A DNA stretch of 64,000 nucleotides from Streptomyces rimosus subsp. rimosus (GCF_000720725.1 NZ_JOCQ01000016.1:51139-115138); one strand, 5' to 3'. Positions 16,449 through 24,642 are shown, counted from the stretch's first letter. Notes: generated by a model not told the origin, from the letters alone. Program-made: numbers and translations.

Positions 16449-16843
16449 TCCCGCACAGTCTCAGCAGCCACCCGTGCCGCCCATTCGCCCTGGGTCACGG
16501 CCCGTTCCATGCGGCGGGCGATGCCCGTCTTGGACGCCGCGTCCAACGTCTCCGGCAGTTTGTCGAAGGTGCCGGGCAGGATGTCGAGCAGAGAAAAGAT
16601 TTCTTCCCCGGTCCTGACGGCCAGCAGCAGTTCACACCTCCACTGCGGCGATACCTCGGGGCGGTGACTGAGGTCGTGCACGAGTACAGGCCACAGGTAG
16701 TGCGTCCCTTCCGGGGCGATGTGCTCCTGGAGCCAGGTAACGGGAAGCCGCTGGCTGAAGTCACATACGGCGGCTTCCTGTTCCAGCTCGATGAGTTGGT
16801 CGGTGCCGACGGCTCGAATGGTGCGCGGAAGAGTCCGGGTCAT
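16445..16843 (-). CDS. Hypothetical protein
   Basis: A 132-residue soluble protein that I do not recognise. It has an acidic and aromatic middle (YLWPVLVHDLSHRPEVSPQW) and a helical C-terminus (ARRMERAVTQGEWAARVAAE). There are two cysteines and no signal peptide or membrane segment. ATG 16843 was chosen over a frame opening at 16924 because the extra residues are basic and of low complexity. It converges with the MerR gene (overlapping stops in CTAG) and lies just downstream of the ArsR-type gene, 50 bases away. Confidence 0.6.
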   Translation of the reverse strand: MTRTLPRTIRAVGTDQLIELEQEAAVCDFSQRLPVTWLQEHIAPEGTHYLWPVLVHDLSHRPEVSPQWRCELLLAVRTGEEIFSLLDILPGTFDKLPETLDAASKTGIARRMERAVTQGEWAARVAAETVRD

Positions 16844-16895
16844 GCCGTGATGATGCCAGGGCGCGGTTGAAGGGCCGGTGGCGAGCCCCGACTTC

Positions 16896-17474
16896 TCACT
16901 CCGGTTCCCCTTCACCCGCCGCATCCGAAAGCAACGGGAAGAGCCGGGTGATGAGCGCTACCGGCCGGGCACCGTCAGGCCGGGCCAGAGGACGCTGCTC
17001 GCGGTCCTGATACGGGGCGAGCGTCCGCCGCACGGCATCGGCGACCCGGCTCATCTCCTCGGGCGTCAGGTAGGCGACAGCGCTGAAGGCTTCGTCGTGA
17101 CGCCATTCAGCCGGAGCTCGGTCACGTTGAGCGACCCATCGCTGCCAGCTCTCGTCCTCCAGGCCGCGCGCCAAGTTCCCGAACTGCTCCTCTTCGGGCG
17201 TACCCGGGGTGGAGTCATGCCGCGTCAGGCGCCAGGGGCGTGCGCGGCCCCCGCGGTGCGGAGCTTCCTCGATGAGGCCGTGACGTGCGAGTTGCCGAAG
17301 GTGAAACGAGCAGAGCCCGGAACTGTAGCCCAGCCGTGCGGCGGCGTCCGTCGCCGTTACCGTGCCGACTTCCGCCAGCAGGTCGAGCAGGGCCCTACGG
17401 ACCTCGTGCTCGGGCAACGCGGCGCCGACGTCCCGCGCCCTGACAGGGCGGGCAGTGAGGTCATCGTCAGTCAC
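16896..17474 (-). CDS. ArsR-type winged-helix regulator
   Basis: A 192-residue regulator with an N-terminal winged HTH: EVRRALLDLLAEVGTVTATDAAARLG, the recognition helix SSGLCSFHLRQLARHGLIEEA, and a wing of Arg and Gly. A 110-residue C-terminal domain (YLTPEEMSRVADAVRRTLAPYQ) is of the type seen in actinobacterial ArsR/helix-turn-helix proteins that control neighbours. GTG 17474 was chosen; it lies inside one of two CTTTGCAAAG palindromes, so binding would block its own expression. It is divergent from the peptide deformylase gene (110-base gap), the probable co-regulated target. Confidence 0.8.
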   Translation of the reverse strand: MTDDDLTARPVRARDVGAALPEHEVRRALLDLLAEVGTVTATDAAARLGYSSGLCSFHLRQLARHGLIEEAPHRGGRARPWRLTRHDSTPGTPEEEQFGNLARGLEDESWQRWVAQRDRAPAEWRHDEAFSAVAYLTPEEMSRVADAVRRTLAPYQDREQRPLARPDGARPVALITRLFPLLSDAAGEGEPE

Positions 17475-17500
17475 TTTGCAAAGTCTGCTACTTTGCAAAG
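17473..17500. promoter_or_regulatory. Tandem operator: two CTTTGCAAAG palindromes
   Basis: ACTTTGCAAAGT (17473-17484, perfect 12-bp palindrome) and CTTTGCAAAG (17491-17500, perfect 10-bp palindrome) are 17 bases apart centre to centre. The first covers the ArsR-type gene's GTG start; the pair sits 85 bases upstream of the deformylase ATG. Confidence 0.7.
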
Positions 17501-17584
17501 CTCCTCGCAAGTGCTCCTTGCTCGGGAACCTCGGCCGCGGTGTCGTCCGCGGTACCTATGACGTGCGCAAAAGGGGAGACAACG

Positions 17585-18247
17585 ATGCCTGTTCGTCATG
17601 ATCGGTCCCAAGCCGCAGACCGGCGAACCCGTGTACAGGGTCGGCCCGTCGACGCCTATCCCGCTCTTTCTCCGGAGGCGGAGCGGGGCACGGTGCGTCG
17701 GATCACGGAGATCGGTGAGGAAGTCCTCAGCCGTCCGTGCCAGGAAGTGACCGACTTCGGCACCGCCGGGTTGTCCACGCTCATCGACGACATGTTCCTG
17801 ACGATGCATGTGGCCGACGGCGCCGGCTTGGCTGCCAATCAGGTCGGCGTCGACCTAAGGCTGTTCGTGTACGACTGCCCGGACGACGACGGAATACGGC
17901 ACGTCGGCCACCTCATCAACCCGGTCCTCGACCTGCCCGGCCCCGGCAGCCGCCAACTCATCGACGCCTTCGAAGGCTGCCTGTCCGTACCCGGTGCCAC
18001 CATGACGGTCCCCCGTACGGACCGTGCCGTCGTCCGCGGCCTCGACAAGGACGGCAACCCCCTCACCGTCGAAGGCACGGGTTACTTCGCGCGATGCCTG
18101 CAGCACGAGACCGATCATCTTCTCGGCCACACGTACCTCGACCGACTGTCCAAGCGGGACCGCAAGGAAGCGCTGCGGCAGATGGCAGACCGTCGCGAGG
18201 AAGTCTGCACGCGCCGCGTGCGGAAGGCCGCCCGACTGGGCCGGTGA
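17585..18247 (+). CDS. def: Peptide deformylase (probable secondary copy)
   Basis: A 220-residue peptide deformylase with all three family motifs: GAGLAANQVG, EGCLSVPG (metal-binding Cys) and QHETDHLLG (two metal His and the catalytic Glu). It removes the formyl group from nascent N-terminal methionine. The ~35-residue N-terminal extension is longer than in the minimal enzyme. ATG 17585 follows AAGGGGAGA. Its partner is a divergent ArsR-type regulator with twin palindromes, so this is probably an inducible extra copy rather than the housekeeping enzyme; Streptomyces usually carry several deformylases. Confidence 0.92.
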   Translation: MPVRHDRSQAADRRTRVQGRPVDAYPALSPEAERGTVRRITEIGEEVLSRPCQEVTDFGTAGLSTLIDDMFLTMHVADGAGLAANQVGVDLRLFVYDCPDDDGIRHVGHLINPVLDLPGPGSRQLIDAFEGCLSVPGATMTVPRTDRAVVRGLDKDGNPLTVEGTGYFARCLQHETDHLLGHTYLDRLSKRDRKEALRQMADRREEVCTRRVRKAARLGR

Positions 18248-18606
18248 GGCTTTGACGGAGGCAGGCTGTAGGTTCCGCTTCCCGGTGCTCCTCCGTACGC
18301 GGAAGTCGCGTCACCGCAGATGCTGGTCGACCAAGCGCTCGAAGGCGCGGGCCGCCGCGCTCAAGGTGCGGTGACCGGCTGACTTTCCCGCACTCCAGGC
18401 TGCTCGGCCTCGGCACCACCCCCAGGGCCCTGCCCGAACTGGTCGAAGGTGACCACGTGGGGCGGTCCTGGTCGAGCTGGCAGGTCCCGCTCCTCGGAAG
18501 CGTCGGCCTGCCGGACAGAGAGTCTCAACTCCGCGTCGGATCCGAGTCCGCTCCGACGTCGCACCTGAGAATCGGACACGAGATCCGAGGACCTACGAGG
18601 CGTCCC
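18248..18606. other. Intergenic stretch downstream of deformylase and dnaB
   Basis: 359 bases between two genes' 3' ends. No intact gene is seen. On the minus strand 18311-18370 reads RTLSAAARAFERLVDQHLR followed by a stop, which resembles the C-terminal tail of a LysR-family regulator; it is too short to call, perhaps a relic. No clear terminator hairpin was found. Confidence 0.5.
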
Positions 18607-20085
18607 TCAGGTCTGCGCCATATCCACAAACCGCGAGTAGTGACCCTGGAACGCCACGGTGATGGTCGCCGTCGGGCCGTTACGGTGCTTGGCCACGATC
18701 AGGTCGGCCTCGCCGGCGCGGGGGGACTCCTTCTCGTAGGCATCCTCGCGGTGGAGGAGGATGACCATGTCCGCGTCCTGCTCGATGGAACCGGACTCAC
18801 GCAGGTCCGAAACCATCGGCTTCTTGTCCGTACGCTGTTCGGGGCCACGGTTGAGCTGCGAGAGCGCGATGACCGGGAGTTCCAGTTCCTTGGCCAGCAG
18901 CTTGAGGTTACGGGACATGTCCGAAACCTCCTGCTGGCGGCTCTCGGCACGCTTGGAGCCGCCGGACTGCATCAGCTGGAGGTAGTCGATGACCACCAGC
19001 TTGAGTTCGTTGCGCTGCTTGAGTCGGCGGCACTTGGCGCGGATCTCCATCATCGACAGGTTCGGCGAGTCGTCGATGTAGAGCGGCGCGGCCGACACGT
19101 CCGGCATCCGGCGGGCCAGCCGGGTCCAGTCCTCGTCCGTCATGGAGCCGGACCGCATATGGTGCAGGGCCACCCGTGCCTCGGCGGACAGCAGACGCAT
19201 CGCGATCTCGTTGCGTCCCATTTCGAGCGAGAAGATCACACTCGGCAGATTGCTTTTGATCGAACACGCTCGGGCGAAGTCGAGCGCCAGGGTGGACTTA
19301 CCCATCGCGGGTCGCGCCGCGATGACGATCATCTGGCCGGGGTGCAGACCGTTGGTCAGGGAATCCAGGTCGGTGAATCCGGTCGGCACGCCGGTCATCT
19401 GGCCCTGGCGGGAGCCGATCGCCTCGATCTCGTCGAGCGCGCCCTCCATGATGTCGCCGAGCGGCAGGTAGTCCTCGCTGGTGCGCTGCTCGGTGACGGC
19501 GTAGATCTCCGCCTGGGCGCTGTTGACGATCTCGTCCACATCGCCGTCGGCCGCGTATCCCATCTGCGTGATCCGCGTGCCGGCCTCGACGAGCCGCCGC
19601 AGGACCGCCCGTTCGTGGACGATCTCGGCGTAGTACTCGGCGTTCGCCGCCGTCGGTACGGACTGGACGAGGGTGTGCAGGTACGACGCGCCGCCGACCC
19701 GCCCGATCTCGCCGCGCTTGGTCAGCTCGGCCGCGATCGTGATGGGGTCGGCCGGTTCACCCTTCGCATACAGGTCGAGGATCGCCTGGTAGATCACCTC
19801 GTGGGCCGGACGGTAGAAGTCGTGCCCCTTGAGGACCTCGACGACGTCGGCGATGGCGTCCTTCGACAGCAGCATGCCGCCGAGCACGGACTGCTCGGCA
19901 TCCAGGTCCTGCGGCGGTACGCGCTCGAAGCCGCCGGGGGCCCAGCCGCCCTCCTCATCGCCGCGCTCGCGCCGGTCGTCCCGGCCACGCCCCTTGCCCT
20001 CGCCTCGGCGGGAGCGCGCGGCGGGCAGCCGGTCGCTGGGGCCGGCATCCGCCCAGGGGTCCTCCACGGGCTCGGGCATGCTCAC
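18607..20085 (-). CDS. dnaB: Replicative DNA helicase DnaB
   Basis: A 492-residue hexameric 5'-3' helicase of the replisome. After a basic, Gly/Arg-rich N-terminus of ~55 residues come the primase-interacting N-terminal domain (PPQDLDAEQSVLGGMLLSKDAI) and the RecA-like motor. The motor has Walker A ARPAMGKSTLAL, EMGRNEIAMRLL, the Walker B region LVVIDYLQLM and the arginine-finger region QLNRGPEQR. The start is GTG 20085 after GGAGGAGG; ATG 20079, two codons in, is an alternative. It is divergent from the MATE gene, with DnaA boxes in the shared upstream region. Confidence 0.97.
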   Translation of the reverse strand: MSMPEPVEDPWADAGPSDRLPAARSRRGEGKGRGRDDRRERGDEEGGWAPGGFERVPPQDLDAEQSVLGGMLLSKDAIADVVEVLKGHDFYRPAHEVIYQAILDLYAKGEPADPITIAAELTKRGEIGRVGGASYLHTLVQSVPTAANAEYYAEIVHERAVLRRLVEAGTRITQMGYAADGDVDEIVNSAQAEIYAVTEQRTSEDYLPLGDIMEGALDEIEAIGSRQGQMTGVPTGFTDLDSLTNGLHPGQMIVIAARPAMGKSTLALDFARACSIKSNLPSVIFSLEMGRNEIAMRLLSAEARVALHHMRSGSMTDEDWTRLARRMPDVSAAPLYIDDSPNLSMMEIRAKCRRLKQRNELKLVVIDYLQLMQSGGSKRAESRQQEVSDMSRNLKLLAKELELPVIALSQLNRGPEQRTDKKPMVSDLRESGSIEQDADMVILLHREDAYEKESPRAGEADLIVAKHRNGPTATITVAFQGHYSRFVDMAQT

Positions 20086-20268
20086 CCCGGCACCTCCTCC
20101 CGTCCGCAGCGCGGACCTTGCTGTGCTCTTCTTTCTTACGGCACAGCTCTGACAAAGCGAGAGGCCCGGCTCCGGTTACGGCGCGTCGAGTACGGGTGGG
20201 TTCTCGGACCGGAACAGGGGCCAGGCGCCGGACTACGGTAGGCCCGACGACACCGTCCGCCAATCTGG

Positions 20269-20277
20269 TTATCCACA
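20269..20277 (+). promoter_or_regulatory. DnaA box TTATCCACA
   Basis: Exact match to the general bacterial DnaA box, 183 bases upstream of dnaB's start and away from oriC. Confidence 0.65.
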
Positions 20278-20348
20278 GGCCATGTGGACGATGGACCCGA
20301 TCCTGTGGAGAAGTGCGCCGATCCTGTGCACGGCACGGGGGACACCGC

Positions 20349-20357
20349 TGTGGACAA
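20349..20357 (-). promoter_or_regulatory. DnaA box TTGTCCACA (reverse)
   Basis: TGTGGACAA on the plus strand, an exact match to the Streptomyces-preferred DnaA box, 80 bases from the previous box and in the opposite orientation. Confidence 0.65.
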
Positions 20358-20544
20358 ACACACAATCAGCTGGCCACAGGCGCGCTGACCTGCACTTTCG
20401 TCATCCATAGGCTGTGGGGGAGAAAAACTTGGGGAACCTGTTCATGATCGACCCAAACGCCACGGAGCAGAACGCTCCGCCCGGCGCGGAGTAAGGATCG
20501 CTAAGCAGTTGTGTCACTTACCTGTGGAAGATTAGATTGGCAGC

Positions 20545-21882
20545 ATGACACAGGCCCCCGCGACGCCGCGGCGCACCGACCGCCGCCACGACCGCGAGAT
20601 CATCTCGCTCGCTCTGCCCGCCTTCGGCGCGCTCGTCGCGGAGCCCCTCTTCGTCATGGTCGACAGCGCCGTCATCGGCCACCTCGGCACCCGGCAGCTC
20701 GCCGGGCTCGGCGTCGCCGCCCCGCTGCTGACCACCGCGGTCTCCGTCTTCGTCTTCCTCGCGTACGCCACCACCGCCGCCGTCGCCCGGCGGGTCGGCG
20801 CCGGTGACCGCTCCGCCGCCATCCGGCAGGGCGTGGACGGCATCTGGCTCGCGCTCCTGCTGGGCGCGGCCGTTCTGGCGGCCGTCCTGCCCACCGCGCC
20901 CTGGCTCGTCGACGTCTTCGGCGCCTCCGCCACCGCCGCTCCGTACGCCATCACCTACCTGCGCATCAGCGCCCTCGGCATCCCGGCGATGCTCATGGTG
21001 CTGGCGTCCACCGGTGTCCTGCGCGGCCTCCAGGACACCAGGACCCCGCTGTACGTCGCCGTCGGCGGCTTTTCCGTCAACGCCGCCCTGAACATCGCGC
21101 TCGTCTACGGCGCCGGGCTCGGCATCGCCGGCTCCGCCTGGGGCACCGTCATCGCCCAGTGCGGTATGGCCGCCGTCTATCTGTTCGTCGTGGTACGAGG
21201 TGCGCGACGGCACGGTGCCTCGCTCCGGCCGGACGCCGCCGGGATCCGCGCCAGTGCCCAGGCCGGAGTGCCGCTGCTGGTACGTACGCTCTCGCTGCGC
21301 GCCGTCCTGATGATCGCGACCGCCGTCGCCGCACGTCTCGGCGACGCCGAGGTGGCCGCCCACCAGATCGTCATCACCCTCTGGCAGCTGCTGGCCTTCG
21401 CCCTGGACGCCATCGCCATCGCCGGCCAGGCCATCATCGGCCGCTATCTGGGAGCCGACGACGTGGCAGGGGCCAAGGCGGCCTGCCGTCGCATGGTGCA
21501 GTGGGGCATCGCCTCCGGCGTGGTGCTCGGCCTGCTCGTGGTGCTCGCCCGGCCCCTGTTCATGCCGCTGTTCACCACCGACCCCACCGTGAAGGACGTG
21601 CTGCTGCCCACGCTCCTGGTCGTCGCCGTCACCCAGCCGGTCTCCGGGATCGTCTTCGTTCTCGACGGGGTTCTCATGGGCGCGGGCGACGGCCCGTACC
21701 TCGCCTGGGCGATGCTGGTGACGCTGGCCCTCTTCGCCCCGGCCGCACTGCTGGTGCCGGTCGCCGGTGGCGGCCTGACCGCCCTGTGGTGGGCCATGGC
21801 CCTGATGATGACCGTGCGGATGCTGACATTGTGGACACGCACCCGGTCGGGCCGATGGATTGTGACCGGAGCCTCGCGTTGA
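20545..21882 (+). CDS. MATE-family efflux transporter (DinF-like)
   Basis: A 445-residue multidrug and toxin extrusion protein with twelve hydrophobic segments in two pseudo-symmetric halves. The start of the first (LALPAFGALVAEPLFVMVDSAVIGHLG) and the repeat GQAIIGRYLGA are characteristic of the DinF branch. It exports cationic or toxic compounds using Na+ or H+. ATG 20545 has only a weak ribosome site. It is divergent from dnaB and 39 bases ahead of the secreted protease gene. Confidence 0.92.
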   Translation: MTQAPATPRRTDRRHDREIISLALPAFGALVAEPLFVMVDSAVIGHLGTRQLAGLGVAAPLLTTAVSVFVFLAYATTAAVARRVGAGDRSAAIRQGVDGIWLALLLGAAVLAAVLPTAPWLVDVFGASATAAPYAITYLRISALGIPAMLMVLASTGVLRGLQDTRTPLYVAVGGFSVNAALNIALVYGAGLGIAGSAWGTVIAQCGMAAVYLFVVVRGARRHGASLRPDAAGIRASAQAGVPLLVRTLSLRAVLMIATAVAARLGDAEVAAHQIVITLWQLLAFALDAIAIAGQAIIGRYLGADDVAGAKAACRRMVQWGIASGVVLGLLVVLARPLFMPLFTTDPTVKDVLLPTLLVVAVTQPVSGIVFVLDGVLMGAGDGPYLAWAMLVTLALFAPAALLVPVAGGGLTALWWAMALMMTVRMLTLWTRTRSGRWIVTGASR

Positions 21883-21921
21883 AGACACCCCAAGTCAACC
21901 GGCCATGTCGATAATGACCGT

Positions 21922-22800
21922 GTGCGCCCGCTTGCCAGGAAGATCGTTCTGCCCCTGACGCTGACCGTCATCGGGGCCGGCGTCATAGTGGGCTACGCCT
22001 CGCACGAAGCCGACACCAGCAGCCGCGGCGGCGGCACCATCAGGAGCGGATTCGGCAAATCGGGGGAGGCGGACAAGGACCCCCAGGACCAGGACCCGTC
22101 CGCCACGGCACCCGCCGACGACGGCAGCGCGTACACCCCGCGCAGCACCGAGCAGAACGCCCGGGTGGGTGCCATCTTCGAGAAGGACGACTCCGGCGAT
22201 CACTTCTGCACCGCCAGTGTCGTGCAGAGCCCCGGCCGGAACATGCTCATCACCGCGGCGCACTGTGCCTTCGACGCCGAGACCGGCCGACCCGTGGCGG
22301 ACCTGGTCTTCGCACCCGACTACCGCGACGGCAAAGAACCGACCGGTCTGTGGAAGGTCAGGAAGGTCGTCGTCGACGACCGCTGGGCCAAGTCCCAGGA
22401 CGAGGACATGGACGTCGCCTTCCTCGTGCTCGACAGCAAGGACGGCAAGCAGATCCAGGACGTGCTGGGTGGCAACACCCTCGGCATCGATCCCGGCTTC
22501 GACAACGATGTGAAGATCACCGGCTATCCCACCAGCAGCGAGACACCGATCTCCTGCCACAACCGCACGACGAAGTTCAGCGACACACAGATGCGCGTCC
22601 AGTGCACCGACTTCGCGGGCGGTACCAGCGGCAGCCCCTGGCTCGCCGACTACGACCCCAAGAGCCATACGGGCACGGTGATCGGCGTTCTGGGCGGCCA
22701 CGAAGGTGGCGGCGACGAGGACGACGTGTCCTACGCCGCGTACTTCGGTGACGAGGTCGCCGACCTCTACAAGCGGGCGCAGGACGAGGCCGAGGGCTGA
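21922..22800 (+). CDS. Secreted trypsin/V8-like serine protease
   Basis: A 292-residue exported protease. The N-terminus MRPLARKIVLPLTLTVIGAG is a signal sequence or anchor, followed by ~60 Ser/Gly/Asp-rich residues. The chymotrypsin-fold triad is present: His in LITAAHCAF, Asp in DEDMDVAFLVL, Ser in FAGGTSGSPW. Cysteines flank the His and occur at ISCHNRT and VQCTDFAGG, suiting two disulphides. It acts outside the membrane; the substrate is unknown. GTG 21922 was chosen because it opens directly on the signal sequence. It ends at a strong hairpin shared with rplI. Confidence 0.88.
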   Translation: MRPLARKIVLPLTLTVIGAGVIVGYASHEADTSSRGGGTIRSGFGKSGEADKDPQDQDPSATAPADDGSAYTPRSTEQNARVGAIFEKDDSGDHFCTASVVQSPGRNMLITAAHCAFDAETGRPVADLVFAPDYRDGKEPTGLWKVRKVVVDDRWAKSQDEDMDVAFLVLDSKDGKQIQDVLGGNTLGIDPGFDNDVKITGYPTSSETPISCHNRTTKFSDTQMRVQCTDFAGGTSGSPWLADYDPKSHTGTVIGVLGGHEGGGDEDDVSYAAYFGDEVADLYKRAQDEAEG

Positions 22801-22820
22801 CGAGCACGCTGACGAGCACA

Positions 22821-22860
22821 CGAAAGGGCCGCACCCCGTTTCCGGAGTGCGGCCCTTTCG
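22821..22860. terminator. Bidirectional terminator between protease gene and rplI
   Basis: CGAAAGGGCCGCAC (22821-22834) and GTGCGGCCCTTTCG (22847-22860) form a perfect 14-bp stem with a 12-base loop between two convergent genes. Confidence 0.8.
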
Positions 22861-22883
22861 GTGTGGTGCTACGACCGCTGCGA

Positions 22884-23330
22884 TCAGGCGGCGACGACCT
22901 CGACGCCCAGCTTCGCGACGACGTCGGTGTGCAGACGCACGGACACCTGGTGCGAGCCCAGGGTCTTGATCGGCGAGCCGAGCTCGACGCGGCGCTTGTC
23001 CACGTCGGGGCCACCGGCAGCCTTGATCGCCGAGGCGACGTCGGCCGGCGTGACCGAGCCGAACAGACGGCCGGCGTCGCCGGCGCGCACGGCCAGCTTC
23101 ACCTTGACGTCCTCGAGCTGGCCCTTGATCTCGTTGGCCTGCTCGATCGTGGCGATCTCGCGGATCTTACGACCGCGGCGGATCTGCGCGACGTCCTTCT
23201 CGCCACCCTTGGTCCAGCGGATCGCGAAACCACGCGGGACCAGGTAGTTACGGGCGTACCCGTCACGGACGTCGACGACGTCACCGGCGGTGCCGAGGCC
23301 GGAGACCTCGTGGGTGAGGATGATCTTCAT
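22884..23330 (-). CDS. rplI: 50S ribosomal protein L9
   Basis: A 148-residue L9 with the conserved N-terminal domain MKIILTHEVSGLGTAGDVVDVRDGYARNYLVPRG (the 23S-binding part), a long connecting helix (IEQANEIKGQLEDVKVKL), and the C-terminal domain RLFGSVTPADVASAI. It sits at the base of the L1 stalk. It is the last gene of the leftward rpsF-ssb-rpsR-rplI operon, 18 bases after rpsR, and is followed by the bidirectional hairpin. Confidence 0.98.
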   Translation of the reverse strand: MKIILTHEVSGLGTAGDVVDVRDGYARNYLVPRGFAIRWTKGGEKDVAQIRRGRKIREIATIEQANEIKGQLEDVKVKLAVRAGDAGRLFGSVTPADVASAIKAAGGPDVDKRRVELGSPIKTLGSHQVSVRLHTDVVAKLGVEVVAA

Positions 23331-23348
23331 GAGTCGGTCACCCTTCCC

Positions 23349-23585
23349 TTATCGCGCGGTGGAGGTGTAGGGCAGCAGCGCCATCTCACGGCTGTTCTTC
23401 ACGGCCGTGGCGACGTCACGCTGGTGCTGGGTGCAGTTGCCGGTCACCCGGCGGGCACGGATCTTGCCGCGGTCGGAGATGAACTTCCGCAGCAGGTTCG
23501 TGTCCTTGTAGTCGACGTAGGAGATCTTCTCCTTGCAGAACACGCAAACCTTCTTCTTAGGCTTGCGAGCAGGCGGCTTCGCCAT
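23349..23585 (-). CDS. rpsR: 30S ribosomal protein S18
   Basis: A 78-residue S18. The N-terminus KKVCVFCKEK together with the C in TGNCTQHQ is the cysteine-bearing, zinc-ribbon (C+) version; the core NLLRKFISDRGKIRARRVTG is typical. It binds the 30S platform next to S6, encoded two genes upstream. Because it is the C+ form, a C- paralogue elsewhere would be expected for zinc limitation, as known for Streptomyces. ATG 23585 lies downstream of a parS-containing gap after ssb. Confidence 0.97.
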   Translation of the reverse strand: MAKPPARKPKKKVCVFCKEKISYVDYKDTNLLRKFISDRGKIRARRVTGNCTQHQRDVATAVKNSREMALLPYTSTAR

Positions 23586-23650
23586 TGTCTCTCTCCAGTG
23601 AGTTCAAGAAGTTTGTGCTGTCGCCCTCAGGCCCCCGGCCGTTTCACGCT

Positions 23651-23664
23651 GTTTCACGTGAAAC
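23651..23664. other. parS site 4, between ssb and rpsR
   Basis: Exact GTTTCACGTGAAAC inside a 26-bp perfect palindrome (23645-23670, arms CACGCT and AGCGTG). It lies in the 106-base gap within the ribosomal/ssb operon; no T tract follows in either direction. Confidence 0.95.
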
Positions 23665-23691
23665 AGCGTGCGTACGGACCGGTCGTCGGAC

Positions 23692-24273
23692 CTAGAAGGG
23701 CGGCTCGTCCGAGTAGCCGCCGCCGGAGCCACCGCCCCAGCCGCCGCCGCCACCCTGCTGGCCGCCGCCTGCAGGGGCACCGGTCGCCCACGGGTCGTCG
23801 GCGGGAGCACCGCCGCCCTGGCCGCCGCCGGGGCCGCCGCCCCAGCCGCCGCCACCCTGGCCACCGCCCTGCGGGCCGCCGCCGAAGCCGCCGCCCTGGC
23901 CACCGCGGCCCGAGGTCTTGGTGACCTTGGCCGTGGCATTGCGCAAGCTGGCGCCGACCTCGTCGACGTCGAGCTCGTAGACCGTGCGCTTGACGCCCTC
24001 GCGGTCCTCGTACGACCGCTGCTTCAGGCGGCCCTGCACGATCACGCGGGTACCCCGCGTGAGGGACTCGGCGACGTTCTCCGCCGCCTGACGCCACACC
24101 GAGCAGGTCAGGAACAGGCTCTCGCCGTCCTTCCACTCGTTGGTCTGGCGGTCGAAGGTGCGGGGGGTGGATGCGACGCGGAACTTCGCAACCGCCGCAC
24201 CGGACGGGGTGAAGCGCAGCTCGGGGTCGTCGACAAGATTGCCGACGACCGTGATGACGGTCTCGCCTGCCAT
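23692..24273 (-). CDS. ssb: Single-stranded DNA-binding protein
   Basis: A 193-residue SSB. Residues 1-110 form the OB fold (MAGETVITVVGNLVDDPELRF, LFLTCSVWRQAAENVAESL, RVIVQGRLKQRSYEDREG). A Gly/Trp-rich linker of ~70 residues follows, ending in the acidic tip DEPPF that recruits replication and repair partners. The linker's GGC/CCG codon runs make the DNA repetitive here, but this is normal for actinobacterial SSBs. It lies between rpsF and rpsR in the leftward operon. Confidence 0.97.
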   Translation of the reverse strand: MAGETVITVVGNLVDDPELRFTPSGAAVAKFRVASTPRTFDRQTNEWKDGESLFLTCSVWRQAAENVAESLTRGTRVIVQGRLKQRSYEDREGVKRTVYELDVDEVGASLRNATAKVTKTSGRGGQGGGFGGGPQGGGQGGGGWGGGPGGGQGGGAPADDPWATGAPAGGGQQGGGGGWGGGSGGGYSDEPPF

Positions 24274-24351
24274 TAGGGGAACCTCTCGGCGGGTGTGCTG
24301 CTGGCTGCTGGTGTGGCTACTCGAACCCGGTCACCGCTGACGCTGATGCGT

Positions 24352-24642
24352 TCAGTGGGTCTCGGGACGGAGGACCTTGGTCCGGAGGACCGACTCGTTC
24401 AGGTTCATCTGACGGTCGAGTTCCTTGACGACCGCAGGCTCGGCCTGCAGGTCGATGACCGAGTAGATGCCCTCGGGCTTCTTGTTGATCTCGTACGAGA
24501 GACGACGACGGCCCCAGGTGTCGACCTTCTCGACCTTTCCGTTGCCCTCGCGGACGACGGAGAGGAAGTTCTCGATCAGCGGGGAGACAGCGCGCTCCTC
24601 GAGATCGGGGTCGAGGATGACCATCACCTCGTAGTGACGCAT
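24352..24642 (-). CDS. rpsF: 30S ribosomal protein S6
   Basis: A 96-residue S6 (MRHYEVMVILDPDLEERAVSP; GRRRLSYEINKKPEGIYSVID). It binds S18 on the small subunit. ATG 24642 was preferred to ATG 24675 because AGGAGGTG lies upstream at correct spacing and the family begins at MRHYE. It is first in the rpsF-ssb-rpsR-rplI operon; the promoter must lie in 24643-24870, shared with the divergent small membrane protein gene. Confidence 0.97.
   Translation of the reverse strand: MRHYEVMVILDPDLEERAVSPLIENFLSVVREGNGKVEKVDTWGRRRLSYEINKKPEGIYSVIDLQAEPAVVKELDRQMNLNESVLRTKVLRPETH

Larger units (their letters stand above)
20086..20544. other. Divergent promoter region dnaB/MATE with DnaA boxes
   Basis: 459 bases without a gene. 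It holds two good DnaA boxes (20269-20277 and 20349-20357) plus weaker TGTGGA-type half-matches near 20284 and 20305. No gene was seen on either strand. Confidence 0.6.

Noticed and set aside
18311..18370. LysR-like C-terminal tail on the minus strand (RTLSAAARAFERLVDQH)
   Set aside because: Only ~19 residues and no preceding LysR sequence, so it cannot be distinguished from chance; noted in the gap entry only.
18457..20241. 594-codon plus-strand frame opposite dnaB
   Set aside because: Antisense shadow of dnaB, with no recognisable domain.
20518..21888. Minus-strand frame opposite the MATE gene
   Set aside because: Low-complexity Gly/Asp/His/Gln composition; the MATE frame has the expected membrane segments.
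23700..23930. Repetitive GCC/CCG tracts that could be taken as a tandem repeat
   Set aside because: They encode the Gly-rich linker of SSB, which is normal for the family.
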